A stretch of DNA of 64,000 nucleotides from assembly GCA_039583875.1 (NCBI GenBank), contig CM077159.1, forward strand, positions 102,137,287-102,201,286. Reading direction: 5' to 3'. The notes beneath the pieces are model-generated. The model did no database searches and was not told where the DNA came from. It saw nothing but the letters and a program-made list of their open reading frames with translations. This document shows, piece after piece, positions 1-11,300 of this stretch; position 1 is the first letter of the stretch; every line of letters starts with the position of its first letter. A program made the translations under genes and the position numbers. The DNA comes from Platanthera guangdongensis (taxonomy: Eukaryota; Streptophyta; Magnoliopsida; Asparagales; Orchidaceae).

Positions 1-733
1 GCTCGGGGTATCCTCTCCAAATCATCTCCAACCACCGAGTGAGCCTACAACCCTACCAACTAGATGAGAGCCTGGTCAGCGGGTCTGCTTGGGGTCTCCT
101 CTCCGAACCATCTCCAACCATCGAGTGAGCCTACAGTACTGCCAGCTAGAAGAGAGCTTGGTCAGTGGGTCTACTCGAGGTCTTCTCTCTGAACCGTCTC
201 CAACCACCGAGTGAGCCTACAACCTTGCCAGCTAGATGAGAGTCTGGTCAGCAGGTCTGCTCGGTGTCTCCTCTCTGAACCATCTCCAACCACCGAGTGA
301 GCCTATAGCCCTGCCAGCTAGATAAAAACCTGGTCAGCGGGTCTGCTCAGGGTATCCTCTCCAAATCATCTCCAACCACCGAGTGAGCCTACAACCCTAC
401 CAGCTAGATGAGAGCCTGGTCAGCGGGTCTGCTTGGGGTCTCCTCTCCGAACCATCTCCAACCATCGAGTGAGCCTACAATACTGCCAGCTAGAAGAGAG
501 CTTGGTCAGTGGGTCTGCTCGAGGTCTTCTCTCCGAACCATCTCCAACCACCGAGTGAGCCTACAACCTTGCCAGCTAGATGAGAGTCTGGTCAGCAGGT
601 CTGCTCGGTGTCTCCTCTCTGAACCATCTCCAACCACCGAGTGAGCCTAGAGCCCTGCCAGCTAGATGAGTGCCTGGTCAGCGGGTCTGCTCGGGGTCTC
701 CTCTCTGAATCATCTCCAACCACCGAGTGAGCC
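1..733 (-). repeat. TAT-1 3'-UTR tandem array, 86-bp units
   Basis: About eight and a half copies of an 86-bp unit with core GCCAGCTAGATGAGAGCCTG. The variant pattern repeats every four units: the marker GGTATCCTCTCCAAATC occurs near 7 and again near 351, giving a 344-bp higher-order repeat. Each unit holds an imperfect inverted repeat (CTGCCAG ... CTGGtCAG). The array lies downstream of the minus-strand pol of TAT-1 and resumes at 2805 after an inserted solo LTR. Tandem arrays between pol and the 3' LTR are typical of Tat-lineage gypsy elements. ORFs read through it are artefacts. Confidence 0.9.
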
Positions 734-769
734 TGTAACACCCCAAAGCCCATTTTTTGGTTCAGGTTT

Positions 770-1175
770 GGGTCACACGGCTTGGGACACGGGCGTGTCC
801 CAGGGTGTGTCCTTCTCGGGTTGAGCAGTTGGGTGTATGGTCGATGATCGTCGAGTGCAGGGTACACGACCTGTGACACGGGCGTATCACAGGGCATGTC
901 CAGGCGGGAATGCGTGTACTGGTGGACACGGGTGTGTCCTGGTGTACACGGCCTGGGACACGGGCGTGTCCCATAGCCGTGTGCTTCTCGGGTGAGATGG
1001 GATTGTGCTGTGTGAAGTACACGGCTATTGGAAACGGGCATGTCGGGCATGACACGGGCGTGTAGGGTATGACACGGGCGTGTCACGCGACCATGAACTG
1101 GTTGGATTTGAGTCGGTTGACTGCCGCTTAAGTGACACGGCCTGTGATACGGGCATGTCACAGGGCGTGTCAGGC
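770..1175. repeat. ACACGGGCGTGT palindrome cluster in the solo LTR
   Basis: Many close copies of (G)ACACGGGCGTGTC(C) and variants, for example near 785, 880, 930, 957, 1055, 1075 and 1145, are spaced irregularly over 400 bp at the LTR start. Each is a near-palindrome. The clustering suggests a regulatory block; function is unknown. Confidence 0.75.
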
Positions 1176-1807
1176 CATGTTCATCCTTTTTCTTGGCAAA
1201 TCAAGACCATCCATTTCCTTATACTGGATCCAGTGGTCTAGGCTCCTTCCATCTGGATACAGGCCGAGGAATGAGGATACAATCCCTTCATTCTCATCTT
1301 CTTCTTCTTCTCAATCTCAAAGAGAGAGAAAGAGAGAGGGAGAGCTAGAGATGGAAAGGAGGAAGGAGAAACCAGCTGCTGGAGGAGCTTCGGAGTGCGG
1401 AGTGCGGAGTGAAGATCTGAGATTGGATTCGTGAAGGCAAAGCTGAGGCGGTGACTTCCAACCGTCTATGTCATGGCTCCGAAGCGATCTTCAAGGGTAA
1501 CGATCTCCTTCTTGGACATCGAAGTTCTTTCTTTATGCATGTGCATGGGATCCTCCACCAAGAGGTGGATATCGCAAGTGATTCCTTGGTTGCGTTTGGA
1601 ATTAGAGCCATAATGTGGAGTATGACACAGACATGTTGTGTGAAGCCCATCTGGACGGATAGTCTGGATTGGTGATGATTCTGAGTAAACCGGAGAATAC
1701 TCCATGGATTTGATGATATAAAAGGTTATGCTTTGTTGGAATGGATGTATGGATGTGCTTCTGAATGTATGGAGGCTTTGAGTTAGCTCCTGGTTATGAT
1801 GAGAGGT

Positions 1808-2040
1808 CAATTGGTAGCACGTCTGGGGAGCGCGGATAAACCCGGCCTGCTACACCACTGAGGTGGGTTGATCTGGATAGATGAGGGATCGATTGGTGAC
1901 AACGCTTGGGGATCCGAGTTAAACCTGGCTTGCTGCACCACAGGGGTGGGTCAATCGAAAATATGTGAGGAGTCGATTGGTGGTAATGCCTGGGGAGCAC
2001 GATAAACTCGGCTTGCTACACCACTTGGGTGGGTCGATCT
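1808..2040. repeat. Three tandem ~83-bp units in the solo LTR
   Basis: Units start near 1808, 1890 and 1974. Each begins CAATTGGT or CGATTGGT and contains TGGGGA followed by AAACYYGGCYTGCTRCACCAC. The copies are diverged. Intra-LTR tandem duplication, with no coding potential. Confidence 0.75.
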
Positions 2041-2804
2041 GCTCTGGTTGTTGTGGATGTTGTAAGGTAGTACCTCTGAGTGGTATAGACGGGATGTCGC
2101 CAGCGTGCGGGATTGGTGGACTACGTTTGAACCGCCCAACCTACAAGTGAAGAACCTCTGATCGGCGGTGTACGACTGGAATGTCTGGTACACCAATAAG
2201 GTGCCTTGAGTGCACAGAGCGTCTGGTGGATACCGATGTTTGTGATATTGTTATGATTGGTAGCTTGATAGAGATTGTTATGGCAATGCATACAGAGAAG
2301 GAACCACTGCCCTGGGTACGGGGTAGGGTCGTTATAATTGGTCAGGTAATGCTGACCGTTACTTTGATGGCCGCTCTTGGTTGGATATCGAATTGCAGGT
2401 GTTGATGCTGTAATTAACTTGAGCGGAATGGAGGCTTGCTACTAAAGGCCCTTGAAGGTCGTGTGAAGAAAGCGTGTTTGGATTTCATGTGTGGCCGGCC
2501 TGCGTGCCGATGTATGAAGCTGTACATTTGTGTAAATAGAAACTTGTAAGACCATAAGGCCATGGGTGTGTGTGTTGTATACATTCCTGAGTTTGATATA
2601 TAAATATGGAGTTTGTATATTAGTGGACATTCATTGAGCTGAGTTCAGCCAACTTATAATGCTGCGCTAGAATGTTTTGAGTTAGGGTACGAGTAGATGT
2701 TGATTTCCACACATAATTCCACTGCTTGTCTGTGAGATATGGCATGGGGCCCCGGCCGGATGCACCGTCATATTCCATATGACGAGTGGGGGCATTATAG
2801 AGCC

Positions 2805-3030
2805 TATAACCCTGACAGCTAGATGAGAGCCTGGTCAGCGGGTCTGCTCGGGGTCTCCTTCTCCGGACCACCTCCAACCACCGAGTGAGCCTACAACCCT
2901 GCCAGCTAGATGAGAGCCTGGTCAGTGGGTCTACTCGGGTTCTCCTCTCCAAATCACCTCCAACCACCGAGTGAGCCTACAGCCATGCCAGTTAGAAGAG
3001 AGCTTGGTTAGCGGGTCTGCTCGGGGTCTC
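2805..3030 (-). repeat. TAT-1 tandem array, part 2
   Basis: About two and a half more 86-bp units of the array at 1-733, resuming exactly after the GAGCC duplication of the solo LTR. The array ends about 125 bp downstream of the TAT-1 pol stop codon. The interval 3031-3154 holds only AT-rich 3' UTR. Confidence 0.9.
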
Positions 3031-3154
3031 CATGCAGCTGTTTTCACATTTCACCTTTAATGTCATGAAAAGAGACACATGCGATTTCATCATATCATAA
3101 GGTCACATCCAAATTGCAAGTATTGAACAATAAAAATGCAATGAACAAAATGTG

Positions 3155-4478
3155 TTATGGATAAAATCGTTTTAAGTCATCGCCACTTCGGGCACGATCA
3201 AGGGGTATCCCATCCACATCCTGGAGGTGGTACCCTCCCGACTTGAAGACCTCCCTTACTACAAAAGGACCCTCCCAATTTGGATTGAGCTTTCCTACGG
3301 AGGCCCCTCTACCTGCTGCATCCACCTTCTTGAGAACCAGATCACCCTTCTGGAACTGTTTGATCCTTATATGCTTGTCAAAGTATCTCGCCATCCGGCT
3401 CTTGACCTCCTCCTGTCGGACCACTGCCAAATCCCTGAGCTCCTCCATGAGATCAAGAGAGAGTTTTTGCTCCTCCATGTTCTTTGTCATCCATCCTTCG
3501 TCTCCCTCTCTTGCAACAACTACTCTTGGTGACGTGACCTCGAACTTTACTGGTAGGACAGCCTCCGAGCCATGAGAGAGCTTAAAAGGGGCTCTCTCTT
3601 GTGGCGTTGTTTGGTGTGGTTCTCAAGTCCCATAGGACTGAAGGGAGCTGTCCCACCCAGCTCCCCCTCAGGTTCTCCACTTTCTTCTTCAAAAGGTTAA
3701 CAATGATCTTATTTTCTGCATCCACTTGTCCATTGCTCCGCGGGTGATGAATCGAGGCAAAGCGAAGATCTATACCCAGATGGATGCAGAAATCTACGAA
3801 TTCTCTACTAGCAAATTGCGGCCCATTATCGGTCACAATGGTCATTAGTAGCCCATGCCGGTAGATGATCTCTCCCCATACAAAATTTTTGACCACATGT
3901 GAAGTAACCTTGGCAAATGCCTTCACCTCCAGCCATTTTGAAAAGTAGTATACCATGACTAGTAGAAATTTCCTTTGGCCACTCGCCTGGGGAAAAGGAC
4001 TCACCAGGTCTAGCCCCCATATAGCGAAGGGCCAGGGAGCCGTAATGGTTCATAACCTCTGGGCTGGAAGGAGTTGGAGGGGGGCGAACTCCTGACACTT
4101 TTGACATATTTTTGCAAACTCATCTGCATCTTTTTTGAGGGTAGGCCAGAAGTATCCCTGTCTCAGCACTCTCCCCTCCAAAGTCCGGCTTCCTGAATGA
4201 CTGTCACATTCTCCTGAGTGAATTTCCTCCAAAACCCTTTGAACCTCTTCCTCTGACACACATTGAGCCAACAGGCCTGATAGTGTCTTACGGTACAAAG
4301 CCCTATCTTTTAGCAGGTAGTGCGGTGCCTTGTACCTGGCACGCTTCTTATCGAGATTGCCCACGGGCAGTTGCCCCGAGGTCAAAAACGTGATGAAGGG
4401 GTCCATCAAAGACCCTTGTCGGCTTATCTCCCTGAGTTCTCCCTCTTCTATGGACGGCCTAAAAAGCTCTGTCATCAA
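3155..4478 (-). pseudogene. pol: TAT-1 pol: integrase (zinc-binding, catalytic core, C-terminal domain)
   Basis: Minus-strand remnant of a Ty3/gypsy integrase. From the N-terminal side it has an H..H..C..C zinc-binding segment (CQKCQ near 4095), the catalytic core with VTDNGPQFASREF (near 3830) and NGQVDAENK (near 3740), and a C-terminal module ending GDDLKRFYP before a TAA. At the third acidic position the family usually has Glu (NGQxE); here it is Asp, probably inactivating. The reading frame changes or stops between 3490-3582 and 4004-4050. The C-terminal part closely matches the TAT-3 fragment at 55431. The enzyme would insert the cDNA into host chromatin. Confidence 0.9.
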
Positions 4479-5160
4479 TCCTCCTGCCTGTGGGCCATAC
4501 TTGGCAAGTTGATCAGCCCGAGTACTCTCCTTCCTCGGGACGTGTCGAATTGAAAAGCTTCGGAACTACCTGATGACGTCTTTGACCTTCCCTAGGTACA
4601 ACTGGAGCGTGGGCTCTCTTACCTCGAAATCCCCTTTGATCTGGCCCGCGACCACCATGGAATCCGTCGTGACCTCAATATCTTGTATGCCCAGCTCGCG
4701 AGCTAACCGGAGCCCTGCGATGATTGCCTCATATTCCGCTTAGATGTTGGTGATTATGAAGTGGATCTTCAAGGCCTGCTCAATCCTGGTCCCCTCTGGA
4801 CTTACCAAGATCATTCCCCCTCCAAACGAATTTCTTCTCGACGCCCCATCGACCATCATCTTCCAAGCCGCTCGAGGGAATGCTTCAGTCTCTTGGACCT
4901 CAACTACGTAGTCCACTAGGAAGTCAACCACCGCTTGTGCCTTGATGTCAAGCCGAGGAATAAAAGCAAGGTCAAATTCACGGAGCTCTATCGACCACTT
5001 GGCCAGCCTCCCAGAGTGCTCCACCCCCTCCAAGATGTGACTGAGGGGGTGATCTGTCACCACCAGAATAGAGTGAGCCTGAAAATATGTCCTGAGCTTC
5101 CTAGCCGAGATGATGAGGACAAATGCTAATTTCTCAAGAATGGGGTACCCGAGCTCTGCC
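4479..5160 (-). pseudogene. pol: TAT-1 pol: RNase H region with second (archaeal-like) RNase H module
   Basis: Downstream of RT there is a gypsy RNase H end (VVTDHPLSHIL near 5050, RLAKWSIELREFDLAF) and then a second module: MVDGASRRNSFGGGMIL near 4850, AEYEAIIAGLRLARELG near 4700, TTDSMVVAGQIKG. A tandem second RNase H with a DGAS...G.G...AEYEA pattern is characteristic of Tat-type elements. Stops interrupt it at about 4740 (TAA before AEYEA), about 4570 and about 5160. RNase H degrades template RNA during reverse transcription. The copy is dead. Confidence 0.85.
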
Positions 5161-5162
5161 TT

Positions 5163-6458
5163 CTATAGGATCCTGCTCATGTAATAGATCGGAAATTGCT
5201 TCCTCCCTTCCTCTTGCATAAGAACTGAGCTCACAGCCCCAGTCCCTACTCCCAAGTATAAGAACAAGACCTCTCCTTCCCTCGGCCCCTGGAGTAAAGG
5301 CGTTTGGGTGAGCTGTTGCTTTAGATCCAGAAAAGTCTTCTCACATTCGGGGGTCCATTCGAATTTCTTGCCCCCTCTTAACGTCCGGAAGAAAGGCAAG
5401 CATTTCTCCCTAGCTCGAGAGAGAAACCTGCTTAGCCCGGCCAGCATGTTGGTGAGACGCTGGACTTCCTTAGAATTTTTGGGAGACTGCAGTTCTAGAA
5501 TTGCCTTCACTTTATCAGGATTGGGCTCTACTCCGAATGGGGTGAGGAGATGCCCTAGGAACTTCCCTCTATTGGCTCCAAAAACACATTTAAGGGGGTT
5601 GAGCCTCAATTTATATTTCCTTAAAGTTCCAAAGGTTTCCTCAAGGTCCGAGACATGAGATCCGAGGTCCCGACGTTTGATCATCAAGTCATCCACATAA
5701 ACCTCGAGGTTCCTTCCTTTCTATTCTCGAAAGATCTGATCCATCATCCTTTGGTAGGTTGCCGCCATATTTTTCAACCCGAAGGGCATCATATTAAAAT
5801 AGAAGCATCCATCCTCCGTGATGACTGTGACGTCCTTGACGTCTGGCGGATGCATGCGTATTTGATGATATCCTGAAAACGCGTCTAAAAACATTATAAG
5901 AGAGAAACCAGCGGCTAAGTCAACCAACGCGTCGATTCGAAGCAGCGGGTAACAATCCTTGCGGCGTGCTTTATTTAAAAGAGATAAGTCTACACACATT
6001 CTCCACTTTCCCTCCCCCTTTTTAACCATTACAACATTGCTCACCCACCCCGGATACTTACAGGCAGACACAAACTCTGCCTTAAGTAGCCTTTCTACCT
6101 CCTTTCTAATGGGTCCGTCCATCTTAGAGGCGACGGCCCTCTTCTTCTGTTACACTAGGCGGGTGTTGGGGTCAAGGTTGAGACGGTTGCATGCCACGTA
6201 CGCATCGACCCCTGGCATGTCGGTCGCGCTCCAAGCGAAGACGTTAATGTTCCTTTGCACGTATGCCTTGATCTCCTCATGGTCTTCCGGTCTGAGCTCG
6301 CCACTAACCTTGATCTTCTCTTTCCTTCCTTCTTTGATGAGAATCTCCACCTCTAGCACTTCCACGGTTGCCTTCAGCCTTGACAGTTCATCCTCTCTCT
6401 CCTGCTCTCCCAGCATATCATGTTCTCCAGCCTCGTCCTTTGTGATAGTCACCACCAT
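5163..6458 (-). pseudogene. pol: TAT-1 pol: reverse transcriptase
   Basis: Ty3/gypsy RT on the minus strand. Visible blocks are WVSNVVMVKKGEGKWRMCVD (near 6040), the catalytic FLDAFSGYHQIRM (near 5890), MPFGLKNMAATYQRMMDQIF (near 5760), the active site VYVDDLMIK (near 5700) and FLGHLLTPFGVEPNPDKVKA (near 5540). These are Tat-lineage forms. Stops occur near 6150, 5718 (TAG before KGRNLEVYVDD, probably from CAG) and 5160. The upstream part (6458-6150) is the protease/RT linker, ending with the FAWSATDMPGVD motif that precedes gypsy RT. Catalytic aspartates survive, but the frame does not. Confidence 0.93.
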
Positions 6459-6676
6459 CTCCTCCCAAGCTCCTCCATCTCCTGCTCGCTAGTGTTCTCT
6501 CCTTCCAGTAGTACGATTCTTCTTTTTCCAAGCCGGGCCTCCCTTCCGGGCGACCCTCCTGCTTCCCCCATTTTCTTTTTTCTTTCCTCCTCCCTTCTTC
6601 TTCATTCGACCACCCTTCCTCTTCCACCTCCATCTCACCTTCATTCTCGCCTGTCATTTCCGGCTCCCCTGCAATG
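6459..6676 (-). other. TAT-1 low-complexity acidic linker left of the SIR-1 insertion
   Basis: Pyrimidine-rich on the plus strand and coding for Glu/Lys/Gly-rich peptide on the minus strand. It continues at 18835-18987 beyond SIR-1 and is the protease/RT spacer of TAT-1. It ends in CATCC (6677-6681), the target duplication of SIR-1. No other feature seen. Confidence 0.6.
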
Positions 6677-6681
6677 CATCC

Positions 6682-8197
6682 TGAAAGGGCAACTAGATCT
6701 GATATACTCTAGAGGGGGGTGAATAGAGTATATGGTGCTTAAAAACTTTTTACATGCTTTTACAACAATTGTTGTAATCTATGTCGGCAGGGAAGCAATA
6801 AAGAATCTAACTACAGCACTAAGCTAAACAAAAACTAAGCACAGAGAGAATCAAGGCCAGAAACAAAAATTAAAGCAAGCAGAACCAGAAGACACAAGGA
6901 AATATAGTGGTTCCCCAAACTTGGGTACATCCACTCTTCTACCACCCTAGGTAGGAATCCACTGCAGGATGAGTTGATCAGGTGTCCTGGGCACTAATGA
7001 GCTTTTGATAAGGTGCTCAAAAACCAAAGCAGATTTTTTGATCAGGTGTCTTGCCACCAATGAGCTTTTGACAAGGTGCTCAAAAACCAGGTTCAAACTT
7101 TTGAAGGGAGTTTGAAAAACCCTTTACAGAGTGGGGGTGAGAGAGTGATGGCAGTCTTCTCTTTCTCAAACAACTGAGAAGACTAAGTGGATTGATGTCA
7201 AAGCTCCCCCTGAATCCTTGAAATCTTCAGGAAGAAAGCTTTGCTTGAGGGTGATAGGCCTTCAAATATAGAACTCCAGCAATGGATGATTTCAGCAATA
7301 ACTGAAATGTTGAGTGTCTGGAGTCTTGGAATGATGTTGTCCTTGAACACTTTGAAAGATGAAGAGATCTGAAGATTGAAAACTAGATCTCCTTGGATGA
7401 GTGTTCTTCAGAATTCTTTTTGACAGAAGATTTTGAATGAGTCTCTGTAATCTGTATTGTGTGTTCTCTTCTTGTTAATCTCTATTGATTCAAAAAACAT
7501 TCTGTCTTTTATTCTCTGTTCCAGAATAGAATATCATTCTCTGTCAAGGATAGCCGTTGGTCTGCATTGATTGCATCCTTAATTGCATAATCTCTTCTAG
7601 AGGAAAGTCCACAGAATTATTCCTTGAAAAATCCCTTGAAACTTGGTCCAGAATTGAATGTAAACGGCTAGCAAATCTCTGAATTAATTGCAGAATAACT
7701 CTTAACTGATTTGAATTTGAATTCTGGAAGTTATCTGAAATCGTCGAACTGAGCTCTGCTATCGTCGAGCTGAGCTCAGCGAACTGGAAAACTCAAGCAG
7801 CAAAATAATCGTCGATCTGAGCTCAAAGATCGTCGAACTGAGCTCAGAGATAAAGATCCAAAGCAGAGTCAAAATCGTCGAACTGAGCTCACCGATCGTC
7901 GAACTGAGTTCGACGATATTAAGAAGTTGAGCTCAGCGATCGTCGAATGGAGTTCGATGATCTGTCGAAGTTGAGCTAGATGATCGTCGACCGGAGTTCG
8001 ACGAATCGTCGTGCTGAGCTCGACGATCAGACTTAGTCTCCAGACAAAAAAACTTGGTCTCCAGGGCAGCTTCCAATCCTAGACTTCTAACCCTTAGACT
8101 CAATTCTAATTGACCTTTTAAGCTATACAGAAGGTCAAACACAGGTTCCTAGAGACATAGTGATCCTGACCCAAATTAGTAATAGGGTGTTCTAACA
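6682..8197 (-). repeat. SIR-1 3' LTR (1516 bp)
   Basis: Bounded by TGAAAGGGC on the left and GTTCTAACA on the right as read on the plus strand, next to the polypurine tract. On the element strand it holds a palindrome block (about 8035-7741) and then a TATA-like GAATAAAAGAC near 7515. Confidence 0.95.
7741..8035 (-). promoter_or_regulatory. SIR-1 LTR palindrome block (CGTCGAACTGAGTTCGACG type)
   Basis: About ten copies of ATCGTCGA(A/G/T)CTGAGCTC or its complement, several joined head to head. The best one, near 7896-7918, is a palindrome with a single central base. The block lies upstream of the probable LTR TATA region. The same motif occurs in front of the env-like ORF and inside gag of this element. 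Confidence 0.8.
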
Positions 8198-8212
8198 ATC
8201 TCCCCCTATTTG
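8198..8212 (-). other. SIR-1 polypurine tract
   Basis: On the element strand AAATAGGGGGAGAT directly abuts the 3' LTR (TGTTAGAACA). It primes plus-strand cDNA synthesis. It sits in the loop of an inverted repeat with arms at 8163-8176 and 8208-8221. Confidence 0.92.
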
Positions 8213-8386
8213 GGTTAGGATTACTATTTACAGACTTTGGAAAATTCAAATAACAACATACAATCAGAAAAGCATAAAAACAGCAGCTAGACATTGCAGA
8301 AACATCACAGAGATATATATATATATATATGTATATATGTCATCCAGATAGCAGTCAGAATTCACAGAAATTGTCACCTTACACTG
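8213..8386 (-). other. SIR-1 3' UTR with (TA)n microsatellite
   Basis: Short AT-rich stretch between the env-like stop codon and the polypurine tract, with an alternating TA run at about 8313-8336. Nothing else seen. Confidence 0.6.
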
Positions 8387-11300
8387 TCACTTCTTCTCTT
8401 TGCCTTTGACAAGTTTGATTTCTCTGTTTGGATTTAGAGCTTCCTTGTTGGACCTGGTATCATCTGCTGCACCCAAATAAGTTTGCTTTGAAGATCTGGG
8501 GACCACAGCAGCAGGATGCAACTCCATATATCTCTCAGCATCAAAGAATTTGCTGGAAGCATATTTGTCTAGTTCCTTTTGTCTTTGCTCTGACATTGTA
8601 GAAATATTTGAAGTGTCTAAACCTTGCTCTCTAGCCTTCTTGATCTGATCTAGTGCAGCCAACTCCTTCATCCTAGCAGTCCAAGCAGATGAATTCTTTT
8701 CAGGGTCCTCAAATGGTACAGGTGGCTCATACCTGTTGGAAGAATTGTCTTGAGGAGGCCTGGCAGACACTGTCTCTTTGAGCTTGTAGGGGAAGGGACC
8801 AGAAGTAGTATCAGAAGAACCATGTCCTCCCCTGGAGTATGGGTGCTGCCTGGAATACCATTTGGAATAAACTTGAAAATCTCTTTGATTACCCCTGTAT
8901 CCTCCTCTCCTAGAATAAGAACCCCTAGACTGGCTTTCCCTTTGGTAGGATCTGGCATGGGGTTGATAGGGAGCCTGGCTTCTAGCTGGGGCTTGACTTG
9001 CAGAGCTGCCACCTACACCTGCATCAGGAGGAGGTAGTGGAGGAGGATGAGGGTGCTGGAACTGGGAGGAGCCCTTTTCATACTTTCTCTTCTTCTTCAT
9101 GGCCTTGAGCTGGTTTTTGGAATACTGCATCCAATGTTCAGTAATTTGGCAGTTATGCAGAATGTAATAAGGAATATCATTATCATCCTTGACTTTTGTA
9201 GGAGGGACCCTTTTCATAGCCTTGCTCCTAGCTTTCCATTTCCTTGCAATAGTGGCAGAAGAGTCATCAGAGTCTGTCTTGAACTCATCAGATTCAGAAC
9301 TTTGGGCATCATATAGAGCATCAATTCTCTTCATCAAATCTTTCTTCAGTTGAATAGCAGCAGATGAGGCAGAAGCAGAAGTAGCAGCAGCAGGGAAAGC
9401 AGCAGATAGAGCAACAGATGCAGAGGGTGCAACAGGAGCAAATACAGCAGATGCAACAGATACTGGAGTAGTGACAGCAGAAGTAACAGCAGTAACATCA
9501 TCAGAATCTGCAGCAGGCTCAAAAACAATGGCCTCTGTCATCAGAAGATCCTTGGAAATTGGCTCATCAGAAGCAATTAGGATTTCAGCAGCAGTGTGAG
9601 CAATCTCAGCAGTATCAACAATTTCAGAAGCAAAGTTAGTGTTTTCTTTAACAGCAGCAGCAGCAACATCTTCAGAAGCAGCAATCACTGAATGTACAAA
9701 TGCAGAGATAATGCTATGGTCACAGCAAGAGACAGGCACCAGTGCCTTGGACAAATCTTCTGGGGGCTGGACAACATTAACCTCTGGGAGATAGCTGAAG
9801 AAGGCAGGATCAAAGGCAGAAAGCAAAGACCTTAGGTCTATTGCAAGAACTGCAGTAGGAGCCTGACATTCTGGAGGCACAGCAACAGTAGCAGAAGGGG
9901 CAGCAGACACAGAAACATCAGCAGCAGCAGCATCAGCAGCAGCAGCAGAAACAGCAGCAGCAACAGCATGAAGGCTTGCTTCATAGGGCATCTCCCCCTG
10001 CCTAGATGCAGAGACATCTGTATCAAGGCAAACTGCTGGTGGTGCTGCCTGAGGAAGGAGGGAGGAAAGCCTGGCAGAGAGGGATGCCACTGACAAGTGT
10101 AGAGGAGCCAATGAGGTCTCCAAGAGTAGGGAGAGCCTGGGGGCAATTAGCTCATACAACTTGTCAGCTAGGGCTGAGAGGTCTACTTGCTCAAGAATAG
10201 GAGCAGAGGTAGATGGAATGGGGATAGCTGAGGATGCTGGAAGTGGAGGGCTGGAGAGTGGAATGGATGGCTCAGGTGTTGGGATGGTGGAAATGGAGGA
10301 CAAGGGGATGGATATGGATGGGGTGAAAGTGGTTTGGTCAATGATATGGTGTAGGAGATCTTGGAATGAAGTTGAGGCGGAGGGTAATTCTGGAGGAGAG
10401 GATGGGGAATCATCCATATAGGAGTCATCCAGGAGGGTGAAGGATGGAATGGATGGAGAAGAGGTGACATCTGGTGGAGGGTATGAGAACAGTGGCTGGA
10501 AGTGGTCTACTGGTGGAGGCAGAATGGGTTCTGGAGATGGAATTGTTGTTGGAGATGGGCTAGAGATGGTAATGGTGGATGGAGCTGGAATGGTGGAAGG
10601 AAGAGGTAGGGTTGGAATTGGAGGAGGAGAAGAGGCAGTAACAGCAGTAGCCAGGTCCTCTGCAGGAGTAGAGACCTGTGGGGGAGTGACTCCATGAGTC
10701 CTGGTGCCTGAAGGAGCACTTGAGGAGGGCCTGCCAGGCTTGCTGATTTGCCTGTCCCACTTGCCAAAGAGGGCACAGGTTAGTCTCTTGGAGGCATTTA
10801 TGTGCACTCCAGAGGAGACCAGCAAGGCAGGGCACCTGTTTTGCAGGAAGACTCCAAGAATCCTTCCAAAGTTAACAAAGCTTTTGTTTATTTTCTTCTT
10901 GATTAGGTCAAAGAAGACCTCTCCACAGTTCAAACTTCTCTTATCCACCAGAGCTCCCATGAGGCAGAGCTGGTATCTGGATATAGTATCATGAGCTGAG
11001 TGCTTTGCCAACAGCACTTTTCCTACCACATCTGCTAGGAACCTGTACTCAACAGACAAGTTCCTTTTGAATAGCTTGCTAGGGTTTCCCTCTGGATGAC
11101 CCATCCTGGCAAGCATGTCAGAAAACTCCTCTCCAGAAAACTCAGCAGTATCATCTCCATTTCTTAGTCCAAAAACCTCTGTTAAAATGGTGGGGGTCAG
11201 AGGTACCTGAGTTCCAGCAATGGACCCAACTATTGTGGAGTTGTCTTGGTTATGAGCAGTATAGACCCACTCCTTTATCTCATCTGAAGCAAGCTTGATT

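Larger units (their letters stand above)
734..2799. mobile_element. CHR-1: solo LTR (2066 bp), chromovirus (Tekay/Del)-like
   Basis: The segment starts TGTAACACCCC and ends GGGGGCATTATA, a decayed form of the GTTACA end typical of such LTRs. It is flanked on both sides by the 5-bp duplication GAGCC (729-733 and 2800-2804), and the TAT-1 tandem array resumes directly behind it. It holds no primer site, polypurine tract or coding domain, so it is a solo LTR left by LTR-LTR recombination. The length and TGTAAC start fit Tekay/Del chromoviruses; the lineage assignment is inference. Confidence 0.8.

Noticed and set aside
1..733. CRISPR-like regular repeats
   Set aside because: Units are contiguous 86-bp tandem repeats without unique spacers, inside a plant retrotransposon 3' UTR.
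592..1161. 189-codon minus-strand ORF across the tandem array and solo LTR
   Set aside because: It crosses the LTR boundary, follows repeat units and encodes His/Pro/Arg-rich repeats (CPxPxTRPC); no family resemblance.
9346..9528. Leu-rich 60-codon ORF resembling a membrane helix
   Set aside because: It is a shifted frame of the Ala/Ser-rich GCA repeats in the SIR-1 env-like ORF, so not an independent membrane protein.
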